Part shown: piece by piece, positions 25,801-33,447 of the stretch
Layout of the letters: each line of letters starts with the position of its first letter
How positions within the stretch are numbered: position 1 is the first letter of the stretch
Assembly (NCBI RefSeq): GCF_002443255.2
Contig: NW_019211456.1
Span: forward strand, 34,597,795-34,661,794
Reading direction: 5' to 3'
DNA length: 64,000 nucleotides
Origin: Varroa destructor
Lineage: Eukaryota; Arthropoda; Arachnida; Mesostigmata; Varroidae
Translations under genes and position numbers: made by a program
Notes under the pieces: generated by a model
What the model saw: the letters and a program-made list of their open reading frames with translations, nothing else
Told to the model about the DNA's origin: nothing
The model's database searches: none

Positions 25801-26224
25801 CCAAGGTATAAAATAGGGTCGGACCAAGCAACGCATGATTTTTCAGTATTTTTTTTATTTTTGTTTTCGTTTTTCATTTCATACCCAAGGCAAACATGCT
25901 CTTGCTTCTCGTAGCAAAGCTTTATGCAGCGCGCAATTAGTCTTATAATATGATCCATGGAAAGTGGCATGTGATCTATTGAGCCTATAATGGAATTGTA
26001 TTGAAACTCGGTGGTTACAGGTTTCGTCTAGCCACGTTGTCACCTCTACAGATCCTGGGACCAAGATTACTCATCCAATTGATGACCCAAAACTTGCACT
26101 TGTACCTACCGAGGATGCTGTTGGCTTGAACAAACCTCAAGATACTCCGCCGACTACTGTGAACAAGATTAAAAATTCGGATCAAGAAGACGCTCAAAGC
26201 TTGCAAATTCCTGATGCTCAGTAA
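1807..26224 (+). CDS. Hml: Hemolectin/hemocytin-like giant multidomain clotting protein (5' end missing)
   Basis: Secreted von Willebrand/mucin-type protein, probably a hemolymph clot or adhesion component made by hemocytes. Exons read: 1807-1871, 2476-2664, 3093-3188, 3620-3808, 4083-4200, 4370-4684, 4893-5094, 5579-5734, 5961-6074, 6404-6593, 6717-6887, 7027-7270, 7375-7565, 7792-7924, 8121-8365, 8966-9090, 10033-10292, 11196-11326, 11651-11809, 11945-12125, 12638-12755, 13043-13244, 13632-13688, 13935-14164, 14660-14783, 14880-15050, 15535-15894, 17672-17881, 19137-19429, 19731-19905, 20147-20188, 20364-20486, 20893-21364, 21763-21965, 22341-22541, 22731-22945, 23198-23414, 23638-24033, 24354-24527, 24918-25173, 25289-25412, 26021-26224. 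These 42 exons join without a phase conflict (about 2,680 codons). Seen: four VWD, C8, many TIL, two WxxW, two CBM14, LDLa, Sushi, EGF and a cystine knot. Known: this mixture is typical of arthropod hemolectin. Not seen: the start codon, a signal peptide or discoidin (F5/8C) exons. A mucin or SCO-spondin relative is the alternative. Sure of the family, less sure of each splice border. Confidence 0.85.
2476..3808 (+). CDS. Sushi - EGF - Sushi exons of the hemolectin-like gene
   Basis: Three exons, each a symmetric phase 1-1 module. Exon 2476-2664 is a Sushi/CCP-like module: cysteines at [21 protein letters not shown] and a closing VDCE. Exon 3093-3188 is a single EGF domain with [15 protein letters not shown] and a closing RGQRCEYG. 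Exon 3620-3808 is a second Sushi-like module ([37 protein letters not shown]). CCP and EGF modules mediate protein contacts in secreted proteins; the specific partner cannot be read here. Long antisense open frames over these exons are shadows. Confidence 0.8.
4083..4684 (+). CDS. Acidic linker and first TIL module
   Basis: Exon 4083-4200 encodes a charged, cysteine-free linker ([18 protein letters not shown] and on) and ends in phase 2 at a strong GTAAGT donor after ATCTA. Exon 4370-4684 restores the frame with one base. It carries more linker, then a trypsin-inhibitor-like cysteine-rich (TIL) module running from [16 protein letters not shown] through [11 protein letters not shown] to CPCYHEG, and ends at CNT in the VWC-like E segment that continues at 4893. 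TIL modules normally sit beside VWD-C8 units and pack against them. Confidence 0.8.
4893..6593 (+). CDS. VWD domain 1 (with leading VWC segment and start of C8-1)
   Basis: Exons 4893-5094, 5579-5734, 5961-6074 and 6404-6593. The first completes [15 protein letters not shown] and starts VWD with [18 protein letters not shown]. The next two encode the beta-rich middle and the hallmark [13 protein letters not shown]; the last encodes [12 protein letters not shown], the usual acidic end of VWD, then the first cysteines of C8. Three consecutive phase-0 introns cut the domain. The residue before GLCG is Val, so the CGLC redox motif of VWF D1/D2 is absent. NKT is a possible N-glycosylation site. Confidence 0.85.
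6717..7270 (+). CDS. C8 domain 1 and TIL module
   Basis: Exon 6717-6887 gives the C8 core: [19 protein letters not shown], then [10 protein letters not shown] and a final QC. Exon 7027-7270 gives a TIL module beginning [10 protein letters not shown], with [11 protein letters not shown] and [13 protein letters not shown], and ends in phase 2 just inside the next cysteine-rich segment. With VWD1 they form one D-assembly (VWD-C8-TIL-E) as in VWF and gel-forming mucins. Confidence 0.85.
7375..7924 (+). CDS. E segment and further TIL module before VWD2
   Basis: Exon 7375-7565 begins [10 protein letters not shown], closing the E segment, then opens a new TIL module ([21 protein letters not shown]). 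Exon 7792-7924 completes it with [11 protein letters not shown] and [13 protein letters not shown] and ends in CNK. The phases (2 in, 1 between, 2 out) match the exons around the first TIL, supporting the borders. Confidence 0.8.
8121..10292 (+). CDS. VWD domain 2 and start of C8-2
   Basis: Exons 8121-8365, 8966-9090 and 10033-10292. The first closes an E segment ([10 protein letters not shown]) and opens VWD with [15 protein letters not shown]. The second carries [16 protein letters not shown]; its acceptor (CGAGAG) lacks a good pyrimidine tract and is the weakest border here. The third begins [16 protein letters not shown], then the first part of C8-2 up to VEPYLER. Leu replaces the first Cys of CGLC. 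The two long introns (600 and 942 bp) hold no recognisable exon. Confidence 0.82.
11196..12125 (+). CDS. C8 domain 2 end, TIL module and E segment
   Basis: Exon 11196-11326 completes C8-2 ([19 protein letters not shown], then [11 protein letters not shown]). Exons 11651-11809 and 11945-12125 form a TIL-like module ([27 protein letters not shown]) and an E segment ending DSCVSC. The phase-2 intron inside C8-2 has its equivalent in C8-3 (21364/21763), a sign that the D-assemblies arose by duplication. The 902-bp intron upstream shows nothing recognisable. Confidence 0.8.
12638..13244 (+). CDS. WxxW domain 1 (mucin/CILP type)
   Basis: Exon 12638-12755 ends an E segment ([10 protein letters not shown]) and opens a WxxW module with [18 protein letters not shown]. 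Exon 13043-13244 continues with [27 protein letters not shown] and ends RVQCSC, the standard order for this family (W-x-x-W, IECR, SCD..GL.C, DY/WEIRV.C). The donor chosen after DA is the weak GTCTGT because it keeps the domain at family length; a second in-phase donor at 12794 would add 13 residues. WxxW modules occur in mucins, CILP and hemolectin. Confidence 0.75.
13632..14783 (+). CDS. Linker, TIL module and VWC-like segment
   Basis: Exon 13632-13688 is a 57-base linker ([17 protein letters not shown]). Exon 13935-14164 is a TIL module ([40 protein letters not shown]). Exon 14660-14783 is a VWC-like segment with [19 protein letters not shown] followed by a short Thr/Glu spacer. The module sits between the two WxxW domains. 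Confidence 0.78.
14880..15894 (+). CDS. WxxW domain 2 and first CBM14 chitin-binding module
   Basis: Exon 14880-15050 gives [20 protein letters not shown] and AIQCQTKE. Exon 15535-15894 completes the WxxW module ([25 protein letters not shown]) and then encodes a peritrophin-A/CBM14 module: [35 protein letters not shown] and a last Cys. CBM14 binds chitin in insects. Acceptor at 15534 directly follows a long T run. Confidence 0.88.
15501..15524 (+). repeat. Homopolymer T run at a splice acceptor
   Basis: 24 consecutive T residues lying 10 bases before the acceptor AG of the exon at 15535. It serves as an extreme polypyrimidine tract; its length is likely to vary between individuals or reads. 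Confidence 0.9.
15895..17671. other. Intron containing an assembly gap (100 N)
   Basis: Positions 17549-17648 are 100 N, the conventional placeholder for a gap of unknown size. The rest of this 1.8-kb intron shows no recognisable exon. The gap separates two CBM14 exons that join in phase 1, so extra phase 1-1 exons could be missing without any visible frame break. Confidence 0.9.
17672..17881 (+). CDS. Second CBM14 chitin-binding module
   Basis: A 210-base phase 1-1 exon with TTCTTTCAG acceptor. It reads [20 protein letters not shown], then [20 protein letters not shown], closely like the first CBM14 module, with the aromatic pair after the third Cys kept. A short Pro/Asp tail follows. Likely a tandem duplicate of the module at 15.7-15.9 kb. 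Confidence 0.88.
17882..19136. other. Intron without recognisable content
   Basis: A 1.25-kb intron of the hemolectin-like gene. Short open frames on both strands lack family features. Nothing else seen. Confidence 0.6.
19137..19429 (+). CDS. Proline-rich linker and TIL/VWC-like module
   Basis: One 293-base exon: a Pro/Thr spacer ([17 protein letters not shown]), then a short TIL-like module ([24 protein letters not shown]) and VWC-like [14 protein letters not shown] ending CPPCQ. The TIL part has fewer cysteines than the other TIL modules. Leaves in phase 0. Confidence 0.75.
19731..20188 (+). CDS. LDL-receptor class A module and Ser-rich spacer
   Basis: Exon 19731-19905 encodes [19 protein letters not shown], then [18 protein letters not shown] and DTDEMQC. 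The DG.VDC.TDE acidic cluster is the calcium-binding signature of LDLa. Exon 20147-20188 is a 42-base spacer ([13 protein letters not shown]). The acceptor at 19730 (CAACAAG) has a weak pyrimidine tract but is set by phase 0. Confidence 0.82.
20364..21364 (+). CDS. VWD domain 3 and start of C8-3
   Basis: Exon 20364-20486 opens VWD ([19 protein letters not shown]). Exon 20893-21364, the largest of the gene, holds the rest: [41 protein letters not shown] and the ADAWTLP end, then C8-3 to CRRL. Met precedes GLCG, so again no CGLC motif. The acceptor TTTCTTTTATCAG is strong. Confidence 0.88.
21763..22541 (+). CDS. C8 domain 3 and TIL module
   Basis: Exon 21763-21965 gives C8-3 ([26 protein letters not shown], a final HSC). 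Exon 22341-22541 gives a TIL module ([34 protein letters not shown]). Phases 2 in, 1 between and 1 out repeat those of assembly 2. Confidence 0.87.
22731..24033 (+). CDS. VWD domain 4 and C8 domain 4
   Basis: Exon 22731-22945 opens with [20 protein letters not shown]; exon 23198-23414 carries [19 protein letters not shown] and ends ...GLCG; exon 23638-24033 continues [15 protein letters not shown] and holds all of C8-4 ([18 protein letters not shown], then [19 protein letters not shown]). The GDPQ start resembles the GDPH autocleavage motif of mucin D4 domains but lacks the His. Glu precedes GLCG. Confidence 0.88.
24354..24527 (+). CDS. Last TIL module
   Basis: A phase 1-1 exon after a TTTTTCCCATAAG acceptor. 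It reads [35 protein letters not shown] and a closing CIPKTHIC: a standard TIL with ten cysteines. It bridges C8-4 and the cystine knot. Confidence 0.87.
24918..25412 (+). CDS. C-terminal cystine knot (CTCK)
   Basis: Exon 24918-25173 reads [29 protein letters not shown] and VELACNDG; exon 25289-25412 ends the knot with ACNCQPCG and runs into a polar tail. The Cys spacing (C-x-G-x-C, CGCC, CxCxxC) is that of VWF, mucin and Slit-type knots, which dimerise chains in the ER. The exon can be read through its donor (CAA|GTTAGT) to a stop at 25461-25463, or spliced in phase 0 to 26021. Confidence 0.87.
26021..26224 (+). CDS. Terminal exon: Ser/Thr/Asp-rich tail after the cystine knot
   Basis: Acceptor GGTTACAG, phase 0. 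67 codons and a TAA at 26222-26224. The product has no Cys and is rich in Thr, Pro, Asp and Lys ([19 protein letters not shown] and on, ending LQIPDAQ). The open frame, phase match and lack of an earlier stop support it as coding. In VWF and mucins the knot is normally the last element, so this tail is unusual. No canonical AATAAA is seen in the next few hundred bases. Confidence 0.65.
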   Translation, partial: VSSSHVVTSTDPGTKITHPIDDPKLALVPTEDAVGLNKPQDTPPTTVNKIKNSDQEDAQSLQIPDAQ

Positions 26225-29200
26225 ACCCAGCCAACTTGTTCCTTGCTTCTCACCATCAACAGTTAAAAAAAGTGTACCCAAATAATGTTCTTATATCCAC
26301 AATGAGTACATCTCATCTATTCATATATTTTAAAAACTTTTAACGAAAGCTCAGTGGACTTTATTTTGCCTAAACTAGAACGTGTTCTGTAAGCAAATAA
26401 TTAAGCTTGTCTCAGAGCTTTTATAAAAAATATATATCAGCGTTTTGAAATAACGGGTGAGTCTTCTTTGTGCAATGGACATGAAAATATGACAGTTCTT
26501 CTTACAGTCTTAGTAAACGTCAGCCTTTTGTGATACCCTATATTGTATATGTAAAGATAGAGTCGTACCAAATATCTACTACTATAATTATTTAGTTAAA
26601 CAAAAAAATGCATACATATATTTACGCGTAAGACGGTTTGATGCCCAATCTGAATCTTCGCTTGTTTTTCAACATTCGCTAGTTGAAGCATTTGTTTGAG
26701 TGTTGGTGTGTGCTACCAAAGGGAGATGACAATACCATTCCAATGGCAGGTACGATATTGCTTAGTAGATTGTTGCACGTGATGTAGTGAGTCCTAACTT
26801 TTCGAACCTCATTCGTGTTGGTAGTTCTCTTATTCTAAATCGAAGTACACACTGTTATGATATTGTTGGATACTTTGAATTTGGGGGGTACAAGAAGTAT
26901 CGGAGAGCATTGCCGTTCGGCAGTTTTGCTATCACCGTTCGAATTTAGTATCTTTGCAAGACTTTTGGGGGTGAGTCAGCATCAATAACCCTTCGTTCTT
27001 CACATGCGCAGATCACCCTAAATGCTCATTTTCAGATTTGAAATTTCTTCCCCACATTCCTTCTAAACTGTGATTCATTGTTAAAAGTTTTACCGAATAC
27101 AAAGTTCCAAAAAGTTGTTCGGTAATTCGTCTGCTAAAAGCCTAAGTCGAGTAAACTACTTTGTATGCCTTGAGCACAAAAAGTATCGCAATGTTTATAA
27201 TATCATAATAATAAAACATGAGGATAATATCTGCCACGTTTTCTACTGAACAGCAACCCAATGCAGATTCAATACGAAATGCGACTTCCTGCGCCCAGAT
27301 GCAATGGTACTAAAAACCAAAGATTTCGATATTGGCACATGCAACCCGGACACTATAAAATAGACCCGTATAGCAGGAGTCCATCGGCCCGTTTACAGTA
27401 CATAAACGTATTTAAATGAGACGTAGCTTAGGCAAATTACTTCGTCGGAACGACCCGTTCAAGATCTAATAGTTGCGTAAAATCACTAGGAGTCAGGGTA
27501 GCGTTGAAGTGACTAGCGTGACAAAAACTAGCTTAGATAAAACTACGAAATCGTACGTTCATAGTCAATCCATCTTGCCTGACTAGAATACTGAATTTTG
27601 TTATAATTAGTCTCAATCCGCTGGCGCTCTGGATAGATGTCGCTACTTGAAAAGGTAACTGAACTTCAATTCGAAATTGCCAAAATAAACGTAAACAAAT
27701 CAGATTCTATCTGCGCATGCGGTTGACGATGCCAGCCACTAAAGCACTAATGAAAATATGAAAAATTCATCGTTTTCCCTAAAATCCAATTTCGTATTTG
27801 TTTTGCGAAGCTTGTCTATAGGTTTTTCAAAGATTCTCAATGGTTGTTGAGCGAATTGCTAGAATGAAAGAACAAGACCGAGTTAGCATTACGCTCTATT
27901 GGAGCAAAATTTCACATGCAACCCACAGCTCACGCAGCCGTAACTGGTCGATATTTCGGCTCGTCACATAGCCTATCCTAAATAGCTTCTTGGAACATAT
28001 ATAGTGGTGGTGGAAAAGTATTGACGCTTTTTAAGCCAAAATTGAAGCAGACATCTTTGTTTTTCTATATTTAACCAACACACTTACTAAATATACGCCA
28101 TTTTTTAAAAACAACGTAGTCCTATCATTGTAGAACTTGTGGTTTCGAGGCAAAAAAAAATGTGGTTTTTATATCCCTATATTGAAACCAAGTTAGCACC
28201 GTTCTGCAGAGATTGAAACAGGTGATTATCTGATGATGCAACATATAGGCTATGCGGTGGATGTATAAAATTACCCATCCCGGGTTTTTTCCGGGTAGCT
28301 AAAGGTGTGTGTGTGTGGCTGTGGTCTTGCATTCCCATGACGAGAGACGTTGCCTTTTCTGCCTACCAGTTCCAGTCAATTTTTCAATGATACGTTGCCA
28401 TTTTGTTTGTTGTTAATAGTGGAGGTCCGAATCTATCCTTTTGCCAAGCAGTAGTAGCTTACGTTTCCTTTCCAATCCCATCAGACACATAGCATCACCT
28501 TCTTTGGCGCCAGGCCCGGGCTTTGCCACAGCTGTGGGGCAATCTTTTTTGCATATTATTGTTGACCTATTTTTTATTATCCATGATCAACATCTTCGAT
28601 AATGGCTCGATTTCGGCACATTTTTGTAAAGCTTCGCCATAAGGAAAGACCACCAAATTTCAACTTTTAAATAACATCAACGACTCAGATGAGATATATG
28701 ACCGCAAGTTATCTCGCTAACAAGACCATCAATACTTTTTCAGTAACTGAGTATAACGGATAGGGAAGGACTGGTAGCCTTTGGAGACAACGCCATGGAA
28801 TAAGTCTATACGGGCACATCATAATCCCTATGGATTGATATCCGGAGTCACATTGCAGGTCGTACGCACATGTAGTGATCCGCTGATTTCTTTTTCGCCC
28901 TTTTAAACGTAGTACTATCATTGTCTGATTTAGAGACATCTAGGCATCGGCCCAGGGTTAGTTCTGCTATATGTTTGTGCTCATTTAGAAACACTGCCAA
29001 GCTCAAGATCCCTATCTTAATACTTCGTCGCTACATTGGCAGACTGATTCTGACTCTCTATACGCAGCCGTAGTGCTGGTTGCGCACACTATGCAAAGGT
29101 TTTGATTTAACTAAAATGATTTAGCTTTGTATGGGCTCAGCTGTTTTCCAGTAACGATCACAGTATCTTCTCAGGTCTTTTACCCTAAGGAATTTTATAC

Positions 29201-31011
29201 GTTAATTCGATTAATAAGTGGAACAGCTGCCGGAACGAATCACAGTATTGTCATAGGGCATGTAGTCGTATATATATTTTGCTTTAAATAGTTTCGATTA
29301 GCTTTAAAGGAACCATTGACGCTGAATTCAATCAATGTATAATACCGGCCAAATGGATTTATAAGTTCAGGATGTCCGATCATGCTATTATGTTTAAATT
29401 ATATCAGACTTCGAATTTGGTTTGTTGTCTAGTCGAAACGTTGGAGGCGACTCCAGAACGAATTAGCCAACCAAGATTGCGTTTTTATCGCTTTACACAA
29501 ATTTGTAAATATCGTTTGTGGGCCTTATTCTGTACAAAATAAAAATTCGTATCGTTATGAAGGTGAATACTGTTCGATACGCGTTAAACAACGCGACTAG
29601 GATGTTTGAATAAACAGATCGCTCTCGCGGAGTTGACCCTTTCCTATTTAAAGAAACTAGCCCCGATTGAAAATCGGAATATACTGCAAGAATCGAAAGG
29701 AAAAACCTGGATATTACCGCTCATTTTTTTACTCATCACAAAATAAATAACAGATGTTTACGTAAAAATTCAAAAGTCTAACCAATAGCTACCTCAAAGG
29801 TCCATTCAATCATTACTTAAAATCGCAAAGAAAAACTGCTGACTAATACGTGTACTAGTTCGAGTCAGATTTTTTTTTGCTAATCTCGATCCTTTCAGCC
29901 TTCAAGACGCAGCTCGTAAGTTTAGCTGCATACAGCTTTTTAAACACACGGCCGCAACTTATTCGCTGGTTGCAGGTTATTTTTAGAAAATTTCAAACCG
30001 AGGTTTTTCTGCTCATCATTTAAAGACGTTACCTACGTGCTACCTCGCCCCTTTGGCTAAGTCTCAAAATATCCTGTTGAAAATTGAGCACGCTGGTAAA
30101 AGGAACGCGTCGACCTCGTAAACTTCTGATAATCAATAAACTAACTGTTCAACCAATTGTTCCTGAATGTCCAGGTAGTGCGATGTGTAATAATAAATAG
30201 TGTAAATGGGGCTCGGATGCACTTAGATTCTGAATGTATATATATCATGAACTACGAGCAAAACGGCCCTGGGAGACTGTGTCTTTATGTACATCAGCAG
30301 TATAAATGTAATTCTTCTTGCAAATTTGCTTTATACAATTCTTGTTTTATTAGTAACATATATTTAATATGGACGTCTAAAGGAGCAAAACTAGATAGTT
30401 TTGCTGGACCTTATTGTTATTGTTGGACCTAAACTATAGATATAGTTTAGGTCCAACAATAACGCTGACTGAATAGGTTCATTGCCGCCAATATTCTAAA
30501 GTAACATACGTAACAAAAGACAAAGTAAATTGTGAACGCAGAACTTAAGTTTCAAGTAGAAGTTGCTGAGATGGATACTGTACAGCATGTGCATTTATTT
30601 AGCTTCAAACTTCTTAGCTGGATGCTACAGATCGTACTCCGACTGCAAATAATTGCTTGGCTAATTGTAACCGTGGTTAGTCTACGTAAATCGATCCGTT
30701 TTGAGGCCTAATGATGACATCAGCTGACATTTGGGCACGCATATTAGCGCATCGTACAGTGAAAAAAAACACTACTAATACAAAAAACAGGTTTGCAGTA
30801 TTGACTCTGGATCGTTCACGATCTAAAACGTAACTTACTAAAGTTTTGCCTTTTCTTTTGTCATATCACAATATGTAGCACTTTCAATGTCTTGCAAACT
30901 CAACTCAGACAATTATAATCGCATCCATTATAGGTTACCAGTTCTGTTTTTTGTGGGCTAATGAAAATCTGCGAAGAGAACTGTTCTAGTATCTTACAAC
31001 CAGTGTTCGAA
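26225..31011. other. Intergenic; no gene seen
   Basis: 4.8 kb between the 3' ends of two convergent genes. No exon with family features on either strand; the open frames at 28.7-28.9 kb (- strand) and 30.2-30.4 kb (+ strand) are unrecognised. Contains a perfect palindrome at 30416-30463. Confidence 0.6.
30416..30463. repeat. Perfect inverted repeat, 23-bp arms, 2-bp centre
   Basis: 30416-30438 and 30441-30463 are exact reverse complements, separated by GA. As RNA this would be a 23-bp hairpin with almost no loop; as DNA, a cruciform-prone site. It could be the joint of a nested inverted duplication, a decayed foldback element or an assembly artefact. Confidence 0.9.
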
Positions 31012-31934
31012 CTAATTCGTTTCAGGCCTTTGGCAAATAAATTTGCCGACCTTATCGCAGGGCACATCGTCCCAACCGAAATCAATTTCATTTGTGATCA
31101 TTGCACAGTGCTCCATGTCGTTAAAGTTGTCTGGAGCGCCACTTTTCCAAAACTGTGTTGTTTTGAGCTTTTTCCCATTATGAATCCAAATCCACACACC
31201 CTCCTACAAAAAAAGGAAATAACCACGCTTGGTTAGTATTGTGAATCGGTTCAAAACTAAGTACATGAATCTGGTCTGATACTCAGAATATCACATGTAA
31301 GAATTTGAAAATTAATACAACAGTTGTACAGTAGAACAGGTCGGTTGAAGAGGATAAGTATGCTTGTGCCACGTTCAGAAGAAAGATTGAGTTCAACTGA
31401 CCTGTTGCTGATCGGTAAGCCCAAGGTAGGCCGACCTGACCTTCTGTTTTCGCATATACTCTCGCAGAAAACGGTTTGTCTCTCCATCTTCTGCATATGC
31501 CAGGTGCCCTCCCTCCACCTGTAGAAGTGCAGAAGTGTTTTTATCTTTTTTCTACGACAAAAATTGTGAAACGTTGTATATTTGTTAAAACCTGACAGGG
31601 CTTAGGATGGTAGATGCAAGTTCACATGCCGGGGTACAATTTTCCTTTGGGCCTTTTGGTCAATTGAAGCTACAGGTATTTAGGACCAGTGTAAAGCTGC
31701 TGACTATATATATATATGTAAACGCAACATTAAGTTACGCAATCAACGTTAGTCGACCGGCAGGGTCCTATGACCTACCAGAACGAGTTGAAATGCGTTA
31801 CAGTGAAGTACTCACCTCAACACAATAGTTTGCTGCCCGCTCGAAGTCGAGGTCGACCATGACAAGTTTGAAATGCAGGCCTTTTTTCGAGTCAGACTTT
31901 ATGTTGGGGAACACCTCGTAACCGTCTGCACCAA
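31012..31934 (-). CDS. C-type lectin-like domain exons
   Basis: Exon 31934-31816 gives GADGYEVFPNI and ERAANYCVE; exon 31518-31402 gives VEGGHLAYAEDGETNRFL and SAYLGLTDQQQ; exon 31203-31012 gives GVWIWIHNGKK, FWKSGAPDNFNDMEHC, FGWDDVPCDKVGKFICQRP and the stop. The WIG-like core, paired cysteines and FICQ end are diagnostic. The long-loop motif is APD, not EPN or QPD, and the second site is WDD rather than WND, so classical calcium-dependent sugar binding is doubtful. Confidence 0.88.
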
Positions 31935-33447
31935 CTGTGATTAAATAAAGATTAGCTAAGAACAGGCGGTATGTATGTTCTTTGTAGGAATTAGTTGACA
32001 CATCGTAGGCAGTAACATTTCAAATGTTATTTTTTCAAAATTTTTCAAAAAAAACTATACATTTGGACTCCTAACAACACCAAAATCATAACACTAGATG
32101 TAATGAAGTACATGAATAAGAAGATTAAATGAAACCGCGTACGTTTAAGGCAAATTTTGATTTCGAGTTTGGGATCTTCGGCAATATAGTAGTCCCGATC
32201 GCATTTACAAAGGTTGGGTGGAACACGACAAACACCTCGAGGTCCAATACGCATCTTGCATTCGTAACTTTCATTACAGTATCCATCCAGGTGAGGCATG
32301 TAGACCCCTATAATACGAGAAAAACACAAGCATTTCTTACACAGCTGAAGTGCGCATATATAGGGATGAGACTGCACGGGACACATCCATGTGTTACTGA
32401 GTGTGCGCTGAGGCACTATATTGGCTTGAAGCGTGTCCGCTATGATAGAAAGCAATTTACGCGACGTTTACTTCGTTCCTTTTGTCTCGTTACTTGTGGT
32501 CAAAGTGACACCGGAAACGACTTTTATCCATATCTCAGAGAAATTCGCTCAGACCAGCTGATCTCTTAGATCTTTAGGTCATTCAAACCTGGATGAAACT
32601 TGCGCTCCGTCGGGTTAATGGAGAACACAGCCTTTAGCTCGACCTCGCAGTGTACTGGGCTTTCATACAGAGAGATAGGTGCGCGTGAAGGCACTTACAT
32701 GGTTCGCATTCAGGGTTGCAGTATCCCTTGAGTTCACAGTATGGAGTGTTGTACATTAACCCGCTTTTCTTAAAAGTAAAATATGAAAATAAACAAAACA
32801 TATATATTTGGCATCGAATTTTCTTAAAATTACAATGTTTCAATTAATTTCGTAAAATTATTCACAGACATTTATTGCGCATGGTCTATATAATAACATT
32901 ATTAAAAAAAGGTTGATGAGAAAGATTCTGACTATCAACGTGTCAGCACTTCATGACACTTTCACAGTTATAGCACAAAACCGGTCAAAGTGATATACAT
33001 TGTCAAAACAATATTGGAGGTAGATTATTTGATACCAAACACAAAAGATGTAACAACCTTAAACGTAATACCTCAATAAATGATTCAGGATAAACGTCGT
33101 AATACGTGAAGGTGTCACTGCGATCGAGTTCCAATCCAGAATGATTGCAAACGTGTGCAGATAGCAATTCACAAACTCCGGCCGAACGGTCCAGATTAAA
33201 AGCGGCACAGTCGTCTCCGGCTTTAATGCAGCTGGCGAGACAATGGTAAGGCGATAGACCCTTCATACCTGTGAGGGTTAAATACGCACATTCGCATAAT
33301 GTATCAGCAATACTAAGACGGAGCTATTTGAGACAGACATATTTCTTAATCATAGGACCTCACCTCGGGGTATTGTTTCCGATTGGCATTTTCAGAAATG
33401 AAACATCTTTCACACTCTACTGGGTTACGTTCAACTAGTTTTTGACC
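31012..33447 (-). CDS. Secreted PAN - EGF-like - C-type lectin protein (5' part incomplete)
   Basis: Seven exons on the minus strand: 33447-33364, 33260-33072, 32768-32699, 32307-32143, 31934-31816, 31518-31402, 31203-31012, stop at 31012-31014. All joins keep frame. The chain encodes a Cys-rich segment, a PAN/Apple-like module, an EGF-like region and a complete C-type lectin-like domain at the C-terminus. It is expected to be secreted and to bind carbohydrate or protein ligands, perhaps as a hemolymph recognition factor; that role is inference. Upstream, a signal-peptide exon (34789-34658) and a Cys-rich exon (from 34368) probably belong to it, but I could not join them in phase. Confidence 0.75.
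32143..32768 (-). CDS. EGF-like Cys-rich exons
   Basis: Exon 32768-32699 reads YCELKGYCNPECEP and exon 32307-32143 reads YCNESYECKMRIGPRGVC and NLCKCDRDYYI. The C-x-C ending and Cys spacing look EGF- or EB-like, though neither exon alone is a full canonical EGF. Donors are GTAAGT and GTACGC. The + strand open frame at 32129-32569 is an antisense shadow. Confidence 0.7.
33072..33447 (-). CDS. PAN/Apple-like exons
   Basis: Exon 33447-33364 (28 codons) reads VECERCFISENANRKQYPE; exon 33260-33072 reads YHCLASCIKAGDDCAAFNLD, GVCELLSAHVC and FTYYDVYPESFIE. The C-L-x-x-C...C-x-A-F-x-x-D...G-x-C-x-L pattern is that of PAN/Apple modules. The second exon needs the acceptor GTATGAAG (33261-33262) to stay in frame; a stronger CAG lies eight bases earlier (33269-33270) but would shift the frame. 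The donor CCGAG|GTGAGG of the first exon is strong. Confidence 0.65.

Noticed and set aside
30157..30432. 91-codon plus-strand frame
   Set aside because: Ends inside the palindrome, no family features, no splice context; probably chance.
32129..32569. 146-codon plus-strand frame
   Set aside because: Overlaps antisense to the EGF-like exon 32143-32307, which has Cys pattern, splice sites and matching phases.
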